DNA of 64,000 nt, taken from contig JAUYGZ010000029.1 in the NCBI GenBank assembly GCA_030690415.1, positions 32,953-96,952 on the forward strand. Direction: 5' to 3'. The DNA comes from a bacterium. GTDB lineage: Bacteria; Patescibacteriota; Gracilibacteria; JAUYGZ01. A model generated the notes under the pieces. That model saw nothing but the letters and a program-made list of their open reading frames with translations. It was not told the origin of the DNA and searched no databases. Of this stretch, positions 22,020 to 31,571 are shown in pieces. The position numbers were made by a program, and so were the translations under genes. How positions within the stretch are numbered: the first letter of the stretch is position 1; each line of letters starts with the position of its first letter.

Positions 22020-25000
22020 GCTCTGGCTTCCTGGCTTTTATGCAGACGACCCTGCCTCTTTCCGAATGGGTATTTTCTTTCCAGTATTCCAGCTCTGTTT
22101 CGCTGAGACCCATGGACTGGTATTGCTGAAGCGATGTGAATAGGGCTTCTTTCTCTGCAGGCTGTTGCTCGTTGAGCTCGATCACTTCCAGATTGTTGTC
22201 GAGGTGATGATGGATATTCTGTCCGTGATTGACGAAGACAAATGCCTGTCCACCGCTCATACCGGCTCCGAATTTTCCCCGGACCACTTCGTAGGTTCCG
22301 GCTTTGTTGGGGTGAGGTAAGAGTGTCATAGTTCCTCCCGTCATATATTCTGCGGCATATTCTCCGCCGCCTCTGGCGAAGAGTTGCGTTGTCCCGCTCA
22401 TTCGAATGCCACAGCGTTGGCCCGTGAGACTGTCGACAAAGATTTTTCCTCCGGTGGCACCGAATCCAATATTGTTCGAAACAATGGGGACATGAAGCAG
22501 AGAACTTTGCTGGTGGGTGTTGGGTCTGATGAGTGACACCTCGCATCCTTCTGAAATTCCTTTTGCAAAACCTTCCTCTGCTGTTCCCCGATGAATAAAC
22601 TTCATGTTTATTGACCCCCAGACAGCATAGCTGTTCCCCGCGCAGCCGGAGGTTTCCAGCCTCATAAGATCGGTCTCGCCTTTCCTGATTCGGTCTCCGG
22701 AGAGCTTGGCTCCAAAAGAACGGTCAGATGCTGAGCTAAGGGTGCATTTGAAATAATCTGTTTCGAGAGGGTTTTTCCATTCCTGACGATCCTTAAACGT
22801 CATAAGACGATCCCATGGTCGTCGATTTTCTTCTCTCAGGACTTTCTGTTTTATGAGGTCTTTTTCATGTGGTGTTCGTTCCAGAATGTTTTCCGGCTTG
22901 AGCTTACTTGTTAATGGGCTGAGATCTTTTTTTCTAGTGAGGAGCTCTGTTCTTCCGATGAGGTCTTCAACCCGATTTATTCTCAGTTGTCGGCACATGA
23001 CGGATAGTTCGAGAGCGAAGCTGAGGAAGAGCAGAGCAACTTGTTTGGCTCGGCTTTCGATGAAGGTTTTATATTTGACGCGATCATTGAGGACTTCTTT
23101 GATTTCCTGATAGGTTTTACTGGCCGATTCGAGTGGGTGAGCGATTTGGATTCCACAGCCAGCGTTGCAGTTGGCCTGGAGGTTACAATTCAGGGCTACC
23201 ATAGCGAGGGTTCCACTGCTGATTTCGTCGGATCCCATCAGCATGTACTTGAGGATATCCATGGGTGATTTTATTCCACCCATGGCTCTGATTTTGACTA
23301 GGTCTCGAAGGCTGTGATCGGCCAGGGCCTGATGAACATCTTTGATTCCGTATTCGGTGGGGAGCCCCGCGTGATGGGATTCAAAACTTCTGGCCCCTGT
23401 CCCTCCCTCGTAGCCATCGATCTCAATGATGTCTGCTCCGGCCTTCACGACTCCACAGGAGATGGCTCCAATGCCGGTTCCCGAGACCAATTTGACTGCA
23501 ATCTTCGCTGATGGGTTTACTGATCTGAGATCTTCGATCAGCTGGGTGAGCTCTTCGATACTGTAGATATCGTGGTGGGGAGGAGGGGAGATGAGTTCGA
23601 TCCCTTCTTCGCAGTAGCGGTTTTTGGCGATGAAAGAAGAGACTTTGTAGGCTGGGAGTTGTCCGCCTTCTCCCGGTTTAGCGCCTTGGGCTATCTTGAT
23701 GCAGATTTCTTTCACATCGGGATTTGCAAGGTACTCAGCGGTGACTCCAAAACGTCCCGATGCTACCTGGACTGATTTCGGTTTTGAGTGATCGGCGAGT
23801 GTTTTTGGAATTCCTCCTTCACCTGATCCTCCGAATGTCCCCAAGCTGTTGAATCCAGTTTCGATGGCTTCCTTGGCCCATTCCATGAGGGCCCCGAAGG
23901 ACATTTGCCCTGCTTTGAGTCTCGGGAGGAATTGCTCAAAGGCCATTTTCACGTCCGTTGCTTCCAACTCGGTCTGGTTTATTTTCTCCAGATCCAATCC
24001 AGCGACGTCCAGGAGCTCTCGAATTTGAAAGGGGTTTTTGTCTCCTCCGAAGCTGATGAGTTTTCGGAGCTCAGGAAAGGCCTGGAAGATTTTTTGGAGA
24101 CCTTCGAGGGAAATGGAATCTGATGTTATGCCCTTGCTGAGATCTCCTTCACTGATTTCAGGATGGTTCAGGAGCTCTTTGAGAGGGGCAATAATCAGGG
24201 CTTTGATGTTAGCTCCCCGGACACCTCGTTTTGTCCAGGCGTTGGGAAGATCATTAAAGCTCATGTGTTTTTCTTTTTCTACTTGTTTGGCCTGTTCTCG
24301 GAGATAGTTTAATCGATCGTCCATATCCTGGCCTCCGATGCGTGACGGCGCGAAGCCGTTGAGGTACTGATGCACTTCCGGGCCCAGGCCGATGACTTCG
24401 AAAAGGCCTGAAGAGCGGTAGCCGTCGATGTCGTTGATGCCCATTTTGCTCATGATTTTCATTAAGCCTCCTTCCAGTGTTTTATAGAGGTTTTTGGTTC
24501 CTGTTTCGGCATCGACTTTGAGGGTCTGTTCATCCTGATTTTTTCGAGAGACTTTCGAGCCGACGGCTTGGGGAATTCCTTCAATCAGTTCATCCGAGCT
24601 TTGGACCAAATCCGGTGTGTAGCTGGCTCCATTCGAAATCATGTCTTCGGCGAGTGCCGGATTGACCGCGTTGACTCCCATGGCGATGAGGAGACCTGCG
24701 TCGTGAGCTTCTTTGACGTCATCTCCTTCGATAACGATACTGACGTTTTGGCGGAGCTCCGTTGTGTTCAGAGCATCCATGACTGCTCCTACCGCGAGAG
24801 GGCTTTCGATCGGGACCCTGCCGTTTTCTCTGCTTTGGCGATGTGAAAGAATAATGACTTTTGCTCCGCTTCGGGCTTCTTTGATGGCTTGTTTTCCGAG
24901 TGATTCAAGGGCTTTAGTATAGTCCTTTCCATCATTGAGAGCCGATATGTCGAGGCTGCAGTCGAGCGTCCCAACTTTAAAGCGTTCTTGTTCTCTGAGC

Positions 25001-26787
25001 TGTGAAATCTGATGATTCGATATGATTGGACTCTTCAGCCGGATTTGTTCTATTGGTTCGTGTGAGTATTCGGAGCTGTTGTAGTGTCGCCCCCCTAAAT
25101 GCGTGGTGAGGTCACATTTATCGCTTTCACGAAGAGGATCTACAGGAGGATTTGTAACCTGCGCGAAGCGCTGCTGGCAGGCTTCAAACACGGAACAGTT
25201 GGGGGTCCTCAGGGTCCCCATGGGCCAGGGTGTCCCCATGGCGCTCACCTTCAGTTTCCCATACACGGCCATATGCCGAAGATTCTCTTCGTGTTCTTTT
25301 TTCCACCCCCTTATCATGCTGGTTTGATGGATTTGTTCAGGACTGAGTTTTTTCTGTGAAGATGGCCGAGGACACAGATCATCTAGTGTATTGTGCATTT
25401 TCCGTCGAATGTTGTGTTGGACGGGAGATGGCGTTTTATCCAGGATGCGGTTGTGGCAGGCTTCCTGGTCGAGAATTTCCAGCACTTTGTCTCGTCTTCT
25501 TGACATGATGATTTCACCTGGCTGAAGAATCCCTCCATCGACGATATTTTCCAATGAGTCACCGTGAAGGGCTCCGTATTCAGACCCCATGGTAAAGACT
25601 CTTTCGTGCTGATTGGTTTTTGGATTTTTCCATTTGATTTCTCTCCACTTCGCGGGCCTGAGGGCCATGTTGTCGACTTTTCCTACCAAGGTATTTTCTG
25701 TGAAGGCCATCACAAAGGCCGGCCCACCGAAGAATGAGCCTCCTCCGAGGTGGCGTCGGTGGAAGTTCAGAAATTCTTTAAATTCCCCCCTGACGTTGCT
25801 GAAAGCGGAGTAGTATGCCGGTGGGATTATTGTTTCAAGGGCGACGAGGAGAGCCGTTGCCGAATCATAAAAATTTTTGAAGGCGAAGTAGCGTTGCTGG
25901 AGAACCCGATCAGTTTCCGCGCTATCACTGCCTCCCACAAGGAGCTTGGCGTAGTGTCTGGCTTTTTGCATTTGGCGTTCAAGGAGTCTTGCCGTCCTGC
26001 GATTTTTTTCAATCGTGTTGATTTCTCCGTTGTGGAGCATCATAAAAAAGGGTTGTGCCAACCACCACTGAGGGAAAGTATTCGTGCTGAAGCGCCGATG
26101 TAGGGCGTACCAGTTCACTTCGAAGTCTGGATCGCTCATTGCGCCCCAGGTTTTTTTGAGGTCTTCCGCGTTTCCCATTCCCTTGTGGACGAGGGTGTGA
26201 GGAGAAAGGGAGATGATGCGGAGGGATTCAGGAGGCAGTTTTTTCTTTTGAGTATTGTCTGCGATCCAGCGTTCAATGTCCTGCTGAAGGAGGTAGAGGT
26301 TTTTTTCGAAGGCATCTGAGCTGGTTTCCTCGTCTCCTTTTTTGAAATACAGGTAGTAGGGATTGGGGACCGTTGTTTTTGACGCGGTTCCCAGATGACT
26401 GGTTTCAAACGGGGTTTTCTGGATTCCCAGCATGTCGAGCCGGTATTGGGTGGCTCTTTCCCGGATGTAGTTCTGAATGAGTGTTTGCTGGTCAGGGCTG
26501 AGTTCTCGTGAAAAGAAAAAAAGTCCGCAGGTGAGCTGGGTCTCAGGTGTTTCGATGATGCCTAGTTTTTCCAGTTGTTTTCTGACCCAGCTCCAAGGCA
26601 TGGAGGTGGCGATCCCAATCCCGTCTCCCGATTGGTCTATGGGGAGATTTCCTCCCCGGTGATCCAGGGCTGAGCAACCTGAGAGGGCTTCTTCTAAAAA
26701 GGCATGAGAAGGGGCTCCACTCTTTATGGCGGCTGAAAGTCCGCAAGCGTCATGGTGTTCGTAAGACTTTGGAGCTGTTGTTCCCAT
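22003..26787 (-). CDS. gltB: glutamate synthase large subunit
   Basis: This protein of about 1594 residues has an N-terminal Ntn glutamine amidotransferase domain, a central domain, an FMN/iron-sulfur synthase domain (GTFGGSGEGGIPKT, VASGRFGVTAEYL, GAKPGEGGQLPAYKV, EIDGYEGGTGA) and a C-terminal beta-helix (GAGMSGGQAFVF). The ATG at 26787 puts the nucleophile at Cys15 (HDACGLS) after a 14-residue propeptide; an upstream start at 26829 is less likely. The cluster region CNLQANCNAGCG near residue 1200 has Cys spacing unlike the usual CHLxTC. It converts glutamine and 2-oxoglutarate to glutamate. No gltD lies nearby, so the electron donor may be ferredoxin. Confidence 0.9.
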   Translation of the reverse strand: MGTTAPKSYEHHDACGLSAAIKSGAPSHAFLEEALSGCSALDHRGGNLPIDQSGDGIGIATSMPWSWVRKQLEKLGIIETPETQLTCGLFFFSRELSPDQQTLIQNYIRERATQYRLDMLGIQKTPFETSHLGTASKTTVPNPYYLYFKKGDEETSSDAFEKNLYLLQQDIERWIADNTQKKKLPPESLRIISLSPHTLVHKGMGNAEDLKKTWGAMSDPDFEVNWYALHRRFSTNTFPQWWLAQPFFMMLHNGEINTIEKNRRTARLLERQMQKARHYAKLLVGGSDSAETDRVLQQRYFAFKNFYDSATALLVALETIIPPAYYSAFSNVRGEFKEFLNFHRRHLGGGSFFGGPAFVMAFTENTLVGKVDNMALRPAKWREIKWKNPKTNQHERVFTMGSEYGALHGDSLENIVDGGILQPGEIIMSRRRDKVLEILDQEACHNRILDKTPSPVQHNIRRKMHNTLDDLCPRPSSQKKLSPEQIHQTSMIRGWKKEHEENLRHMAVYGKLKVSAMGTPWPMGTLRTPNCSVFEACQQRFAQVTNPPVDPLRESDKCDLTTHLGGRHYNSSEYSHEPIEQIRLKSPIISNHQISQLREQERFKVGTLDCSLDISALNDGKDYTKALESLGKQAIKEARSGAKVIILSHRQSRENGRVPIESPLAVGAVMDALNTTELRQNVSIVIEGDDVKEAHDAGLLIAMGVNAVNPALAEDMISNGASYTPDLVQSSDELIEGIPQAVGSKVSRKNQDEQTLKVDAETGTKNLYKTLEGGLMKIMSKMGINDIDGYRSSGLFEVIGLGPEVHQYLNGFAPSRIGGQDMDDRLNYLREQAKQVEKEKHMSFNDLPNAWTKRGVRGANIKALIIAPLKELLNHPEISEGDLSKGITSDSISLEGLQKIFQAFPELRKLISFGGDKNPFQIRELLDVAGLDLEKINQTELEATDVKMAFEQFLPRLKAGQMSFGALMEWAKEAIETGFNSLGTFGGSGEGGIPKTLADHSKPKSVQVASGRFGVTAEYLANPDVKEICIKIAQGAKPGEGGQLPAYKVSSFIAKNRYCEEGIELISPPPHHDIYSIEELTQLIEDLRSVNPSAKIAVKLVSGTGIGAISCGVVKAGADIIEIDGYEGGTGARSFESHHAGLPTEYGIKDVHQALADHSLRDLVKIRAMGGIKSPMDILKYMLMGSDEISSGTLAMVALNCNLQANCNAGCGIQIAHPLESASKTYQEIKEVLNDRVKYKTFIESRAKQVALLFLSFALELSVMCRQLRINRVEDLIGRTELLTRKKDLSPLTSKLKPENILERTPHEKDLIKQKVLREENRRPWDRLMTFKDRQEWKNPLETDYFKCTLSSASDRSFGAKLSGDRIRKGETDLMRLETSGCAGNSYAVWGSINMKFIHRGTAEEGFAKGISEGCEVSLIRPNTHQQSSLLHVPIVSNNIGFGATGGKIFVDSLTGQRCGIRMSGTTQLFARGGGEYAAEYMTGGTMTLLPHPNKAGTYEVVRGKFGAGMSGGQAFVFVNHGQNIHHHLDNNLEVIELNEQQPAEKEALFTSLQQYQSMGLSETELEYWKENTHSERGRVVCIKARKPELIWTS

Positions 26788-26893
26788 GAGAAGGATGAAA
26801 GCGAAAAGAGGAGGCTGACTGTAGCACAATTGATTTCTCCCGCAATCAGGATTCTTTATCGGAAATGCAAATTCTTTGTCATACTTTTCCCAT

Positions 26894-27769
26894 ATGATGA
26901 ATACGATGAAATCTTTCCGCGCTTATCTCGAGCTGGTCCGTCCTCACCAGTGGGTCAAAAATATTTTTGTTCTGATTCCACTGGTTTTCGCACGCCGGTT
27001 TTTTGATTTTGATTTGGTTTTGCTCAGTTTGGCGGCTTTTGCGGTGTTTACCCTGGCTTCCTGTTCGACGTACGTGCTCAATGATCTCATGGATTATGAG
27101 AAGGATCGGATCCATCCGGATAAGAAAAAGCGGCCTATTCCCTCTGGGAGGGTTACTACCGTTCAGGCTTTTTTTCTGTGGTTCGCCTTACTTCTTCTCA
27201 CGGTTGTTGCGGCATCGTTTATGTCTCCAGCTTTTCTCATCGTTATCGCCGGATATGTCCTCATGACCGTTGCTTACAGTCTTTTCTTTAAGCGTATTCT
27301 TTTCCTTGACGTGATCCTGATTGCGTTGGGTTTTGTTTTTCGGGTCCTGGGAGGTGGAATAGCGATTGGGGTTGTGGTTTCCGACTGGATGATCGTTTTG
27401 GTTTTTTTGTTTACTCTCTTTTTGGCTATTAGTAAGCGACGGCAGGAGATCAGAAACCTGGAAAAAAAGTCGAAAAAAACACGGGAAGTGTTGACTCAGT
27501 ATACGATCGATCTTATCGATCAGCTTAACGCAATCATTGTTCCTATTGTTATTACTTCCTATATTTTTTACACCTTTTCTGAGCGACAGAATAATTCTTT
27601 TTTTATTGCGACCATTCCGCTCATCGTTTACTGTTTTTTCCGATATCTGTACCTGCTGAAGAACACGCGGTTCGGGGAGTCTTCGGATGATTATCTTGAG
27701 GATTGGAAACTGTTGATTGTTGGGGCAGTGTGGTTCGCGCTGGCGATGGCGGGGCTGGGGGTTACTTAG
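26894..27769 (+). CDS. UbiA-family prenyltransferase, decaprenyl-phosphate phosphoribosyltransferase-like
   Basis: The protein of about 291 residues has eight to nine membrane helices. It starts with YLELVRPHQWVKNIFVLIPL, characteristic of the DPPR-synthase branch of UbiA, and has the Asp-rich motif NDLMDYEKDRIHPDKKKRP. In actinobacteria such enzymes join PRPP to polyprenyl phosphate, the first step to lipid-linked arabinose. The product here is inferred. The ATG at 26894 was chosen over the TTG at 26876. Epimerase and GT-C genes follow on the same strand. Confidence 0.8.
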   Translation: MMNTMKSFRAYLELVRPHQWVKNIFVLIPLVFARRFFDFDLVLLSLAAFAVFTLASCSTYVLNDLMDYEKDRIHPDKKKRPIPSGRVTTVQAFFLWFALLLLTVVAASFMSPAFLIVIAGYVLMTVAYSLFFKRILFLDVILIALGFVFRVLGGGIAIGVVVSDWMIVLVFLFTLFLAISKRRQEIRNLEKKSKKTREVLTQYTIDLIDQLNAIIVPIVITSYIFYTFSERQNNSFFIATIPLIVYCFFRYLYLLKNTRFGESSDDYLEDWKLLIVGAVWFALAMAGLGVT

Positions 27770-27813
27770 TTGGGAGTTGGGAGAATGGAGAAAGAGTGAA
27801 GAAAGGAATGGGG

Positions 27814-27840
27814 AAATTACAAATTACAAATTACAAATTA
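27814..27840. repeat. AAATTAC tandem repeat, about 4 units
   Basis: Three AAATTAC units and a partial AAATTA lie 24 bases before the epimerase start, just downstream of GGGAGTTGGGAG low-complexity sequence. Confidence 0.85.
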
Positions 27841-27864
27841 GGGTTTATAAACTAAAATTTTCTT

Positions 27865-28923
27865 ATGGATCTTTTCGGAAAGACATACCTGATCACGGGT
27901 GGTAGTGGATTCCTCGGCTGTCATGTGGCGGAAGAGCTGCTGAAGAGGGGAGCCAAGGTGCGGTCTCTCGATATTGCTCCTCTTGGGGAACGGTCTTTGA
28001 TTGGCTCAGTTGACGCGATCCTGGGCGATGTTCGAAATGTGGATGACGTGAGGAGGGCCTTAGAGGGAGTGGATCGGGTGGTGCACACGGCGGCGGCTTT
28101 GCCCCTGGCTTCAAGACAGGAGATTATCTCAACGAATGTGGAAGGGACCAGGATCGTGATGAGAGAAATCCAAAAACAAGGAAAAGCGAAGGTGGTTCAT
28201 ATTTCCTCGACGGCGGTCTATGGTGTCCCGAAGAAGCATCCCATCGATGAAGATGATCTTCAGGTAGGAGTGGGGGCTTATGGGGAAAGCAAGGTTTTGT
28301 CGGAGCAGATGATCCAGGATTTTCGACGAGAAGGGAGTGTGATTACGTCCATTCGTCCCAAGACTTTTATTGGGACGGGCCGACTTGGAGTTTTCCAAAT
28401 CCTCTTTGATTGGGTGCAGAAGGGGGCTCGGATACCGGTTATCGGTTCCGGTAAAAATCGCTACCAGCTGCTGGAGGTAAACGATCTGGTGGAGGCGATT
28501 CTTTTGGCCGCAGAAGGAGAGGAGCATCTGGTGAACGATAACTTTAATGTGGGAGCGGACCGATTTGGCACGGTTTTGGAGGATTTGGGTGCTCTTTGTG
28601 AGGCTGCCGGAAAGGGATCAAAGGTGCTTCCAACACCTGCGATGCCCGTAAAGGCGGTTTTGGCGGTTCTCGAGAAAATGCGGCTTTCGCCGCTCTACAA
28701 GTGGGTCTATGGGACGGCTGATAAGGATTCTTTTGTGTCCACGGACAAGATTCAGCGGACTTTGGGATGGCGCCCCCAGTCTTCAAACGCAGAAACTCTC
28801 GTGAATACCTATCGATGGTATGAGGAAGCATATGAAGAGTATAGGGGTGATTACGGCACGACGCACAAGGTAGCCTGGGCACAGGGGGCTTTAGGGGTGG
28901 TGAGGAAGATTCTCGGAGGGTAG
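27865..28923 (+). CDS. NAD-dependent epimerase/dehydratase (extended SDR)
   Basis: The 352-residue protein has the Rossmann GGSGFLGCHVAEELL, VVHTAAALPLASR, HISSTAVYG (catalytic Ser/Thr area), AYGESK (YxxxK) and SIRPKTFIG. These are features of NDP-sugar epimerases and related 3-beta-HSD-like enzymes. It lies 95 bases behind the DPPR-synthase-like gene and ahead of a GT-C gene, so it may act on a sugar or a lipid-linked sugar in one pathway. It is not a DprE2 homologue that I can recognise, and its substrate is unknown. Confidence 0.82.
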   Translation: MDLFGKTYLITGGSGFLGCHVAEELLKRGAKVRSLDIAPLGERSLIGSVDAILGDVRNVDDVRRALEGVDRVVHTAAALPLASRQEIISTNVEGTRIVMREIQKQGKAKVVHISSTAVYGVPKKHPIDEDDLQVGVGAYGESKVLSEQMIQDFRREGSVITSIRPKTFIGTGRLGVFQILFDWVQKGARIPVIGSGKNRYQLLEVNDLVEAILLAAEGEEHLVNDNFNVGADRFGTVLEDLGALCEAAGKGSKVLPTPAMPVKAVLAVLEKMRLSPLYKWVYGTADKDSFVSTDKIQRTLGWRPQSSNAETLVNTYRWYEEAYEEYRGDYGTTHKVAWAQGALGVVRKILGG

Positions 28924-29036
28924 AAGGATTGAGGTCCTCATATCTGCTTGAGTACCAAGGGCAATGACTGATGTCCTTATTTTGCTATCTGACTTCATTC
29001 ACTTTGCGGTAAGATAAGGCTGAATTCTTCTTCGTC

Positions 29037-31175
29037 ATGCCTGAACTCCTCCAGTCCTTTCTGATCTTCGTTGGTCTTCATTTACTGTTGTTTACGACAG
29101 CAAATACGGTGATTTGGCGATTCTTTGAATCCGAATTGAGAGATGTTTTTGATTGGTTGATTCTGTTTTTTGTCGTGACGGCCGCGGCGGTGCTCTTGAT
29201 CATGGGATTCATCGGCTTTCTTGACTATTTTTCTTTGCTTCCTCAGGTCCTTGGCACCGCTCTTTGCTTACTCTTGTTTGCTCTTCCTATTCCGTTTTTG
29301 GGGCGACATTTTCGGCTGGGGCCTTTTGCCGCCTGGAATATGTTTCGGCAGCTTCTCTTCCGTCAGCATAGGTCTGGCGGTCATCAGTGGATTTGGGCGG
29401 TATTTGGATTTTTGATCCTGTTCGGAGCGATTGAACTCTTCAACGCCTTTATCCAGTTTCCTTGGGAATACGATACGATCGCGTATCATATGCCGATCGT
29501 GGTGGAGTGGATTCAGCAGCACAGTCTGTGGGATGTGTTTTACGCGGCTTGGGGAGGGCCTTTGGGGTACTACCCCTCGAATCATGAGCTGATGGTGAGC
29601 TGGCTGGTGCTTCCTTTTGGCCATGATTATCTGGCTAATCTCATGAATTTTTGGATTATTGCCCTCATGGTGGTGGTGACCTACAAGATCATGAGAGAAA
29701 TGGGAGTAGGGGATTTTTTGTCCTGGCTCGCGGGAGCGTTGGTCATGGTGATGCCGATTTTTCTTCGGCAAATGGGAACAGGGCAGGTGGATATGCTTAT
29801 GGCTCTCGGTGTGGTGATTTCCTGGTACTACTTTTTACGGAGTTATAAGCGTCAGGATGGGCTTCTCTTATTTCCGGTATTGTTCAGCATGGCTATTATG
29901 TTGGGGACGAAATACCTTTCGGTGGTGTATATCCTTCCGCTCCTGGTGATTTTTTTCTTTTTGGCGGGAGCCTGGAGAAAGACCCATCGCTTGTGGTGGC
30001 TGTGGTTTCTTCTGGTTCTGGGAACCTTGGGGAGTATGTGGTATTGGAGAAATCTTATCCTTACCGGGAACCCTATCTTCCCCGCAGATGTGAGGATAGG
30101 GGATCTCGTGTTGTTTCAGGGCTACACCGGTTTGACCGAGCGTATTCAAGAGCTTTCACTGTGGAACCGTCTGACCGAGCATGGAGAGTATCGGGAGTGG
30201 GTTACAGCAATGATTACTGAGACGGGTTGGCATTTGTATCTGGTGGTAATGGCCTATGTCTTGCTCGTGATTGAGATGATTTACAAGCTTCTGTTTTCTC
30301 ATATGGAAAGGGGAGAAGGGAAATTTTATACTCTGATGCTCTTCTTTCTTCCGGCTTACTGGTACCTCTACTTCATCACACCTTATACGGCTAGCATGAT
30401 GAATCATAATGTTCGCTATGCCATGCCCTGGCTGATGCTGGCGATGATCATGGTGGTGTATGTGGTGCACAAACTGCGGGCTTCTCAGCAGCCCTTTGTC
30501 ATCGCTCTCATGGGCGTACTCTGGTGGCAGTTTTTGGTGACGGTTCCATCTCAGAGGAGCGGTGATCAGGCTTTTTTGGAGCTTCGTTTTGTTTACGAAA
30601 ACCCGACCCTGTTCGCGCTGCTTTTTTTCACCTTTCTCTTCGCTTTTTTGTTTTTTGATGTCTGGAGGAAGCGACTCTGGTGGAGGCATGGTTTACTTGT
30701 TCTCTCTCTTGCCGTGGGATTTTTCTTTCTTCAACAGGCTGTTGTGGTTCGCTCTGATCTTCGAAATGAGTCATGGCAACACAAATACGATTTTCCCTTG
30801 ATGAAGGCCTATGAGTGGTTGGATCACAATGTATCTGATGATGTGGTGATCGCGAATTCTCTTAATCCGCTCTACTACCCTTTGTATGGAGAAAATCTTA
30901 TGCGTCGGGTTCGCTATATCAATATCAATGATTGTCGAGACTGTGATTATTACCGCTATCAGCAAAAAGGACAGACTTTGAGAGAGAATGCTGATTATGA
31001 TGCCTGGAAAGCGAATCTGAAAGCCTTCGGCGCGGAGTACCTGGTGCTGGGATATTCCATCAGAGATGGACTCGAGGACGTGCTCCCCTATGAGCTGGAC
31101 TGGGTGGCGGAGCATCCGGAATCATTTGACCCGGTCTTTGAGCAGGATGGTGTGGGGGTGTATGAGATTTTGTAA
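29037..31175 (+). CDS. GT-C type membrane glycosyltransferase
   Basis: The 712-residue protein has about 13 hydrophobic segments. An early extracytoplasmic loop carries FPWEYDTIAYHMPIVVEW, matching the acidic-residue/YH loop of dolichyl-phosphate-mannose and ArnT-like GT-C enzymes. A soluble C-terminal domain of about 130 residues follows (YDFPLMKAYEWLDHNVSDDV). GT-C enzymes use polyprenyl-phosphate sugars outside the membrane. This suits a role after the UbiA-like enzyme two genes upstream. The SMR-like gene starts 11 bases after its stop. Confidence 0.72.
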   Translation: MPELLQSFLIFVGLHLLLFTTANTVIWRFFESELRDVFDWLILFFVVTAAAVLLIMGFIGFLDYFSLLPQVLGTALCLLLFALPIPFLGRHFRLGPFAAWNMFRQLLFRQHRSGGHQWIWAVFGFLILFGAIELFNAFIQFPWEYDTIAYHMPIVVEWIQQHSLWDVFYAAWGGPLGYYPSNHELMVSWLVLPFGHDYLANLMNFWIIALMVVVTYKIMREMGVGDFLSWLAGALVMVMPIFLRQMGTGQVDMLMALGVVISWYYFLRSYKRQDGLLLFPVLFSMAIMLGTKYLSVVYILPLLVIFFFLAGAWRKTHRLWWLWFLLVLGTLGSMWYWRNLILTGNPIFPADVRIGDLVLFQGYTGLTERIQELSLWNRLTEHGEYREWVTAMITETGWHLYLVVMAYVLLVIEMIYKLLFSHMERGEGKFYTLMLFFLPAYWYLYFITPYTASMMNHNVRYAMPWLMLAMIMVVYVVHKLRASQQPFVIALMGVLWWQFLVTVPSQRSGDQAFLELRFVYENPTLFALLFFTFLFAFLFFDVWRKRLWWRHGLLVLSLAVGFFFLQQAVVVRSDLRNESWQHKYDFPLMKAYEWLDHNVSDDVVIANSLNPLYYPLYGENLMRRVRYININDCRDCDYYRYQQKGQTLRENADYDAWKANLKAFGAEYLVLGYSIRDGLEDVLPYELDWVAEHPESFDPVFEQDGVGVYEIL

Positions 31176-31186
31176 TTATTTTTGAG

Positions 31187-31549
31187 ATGTTTTACGTCTT
31201 GCTTGTTATCGCTTTGGTTGCCAATGCTTTGGCGAATATTTTTCTCAAGCTGGGGATGATGAAGTTTTCGGGCGGGATTTCTGGAATGATCCTGAAGCCC
31301 TGGTTGTTTGTTCTGAATGCTTATGTGTTTTCTGGGCTGGTTTTCTTTGGGATTGCGCTGGTGTTGTATTCCCTGGTTTTGTCGAAAATGAATCTGAGTG
31401 TGGCTTATCCTATTATGACCGGCGTTGGTTTTGTGATTGTTCTGAGTTTCTCTGTCCTGGGATTGCATGAGCAGTTCATATGGTGGCAGTGGATTGGGAT
31501 TGTTTTGATTTTTCTTGGCGTTTTACTGTTGAGCCAGGGGACCAGTTGA
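31187..31549 (+). CDS. SMR/EamA-like four-helix membrane protein, possible lipid-sugar flippase subunit
   Basis: The 120-residue protein has four helices and the SMR/EamA pattern: ALVANALANIFLKLGM in helix 1 and MNLSVAYPIMTGVGFVIVL in helix 3. ArnE/ArnF, which flip undecaprenyl-phosphate-aminoarabinose, belong to the same fold. Its place between two GT-C-like genes suggests it flips a polyprenyl-phosphate sugar. It lacks clear evidence for drug efflux, since the invariant Glu of EmrE helix 1 is absent (LVANALANIFLK). Confidence 0.72.
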   Translation: MFYVLLVIALVANALANIFLKLGMMKFSGGISGMILKPWLFVLNAYVFSGLVFFGIALVLYSLVLSKMNLSVAYPIMTGVGFVIVLSFSVLGLHEQFIWWQWIGIVLIFLGVLLLSQGTS

Positions 31550-31571
31550 AATTATTCATTTTTCATTATCA

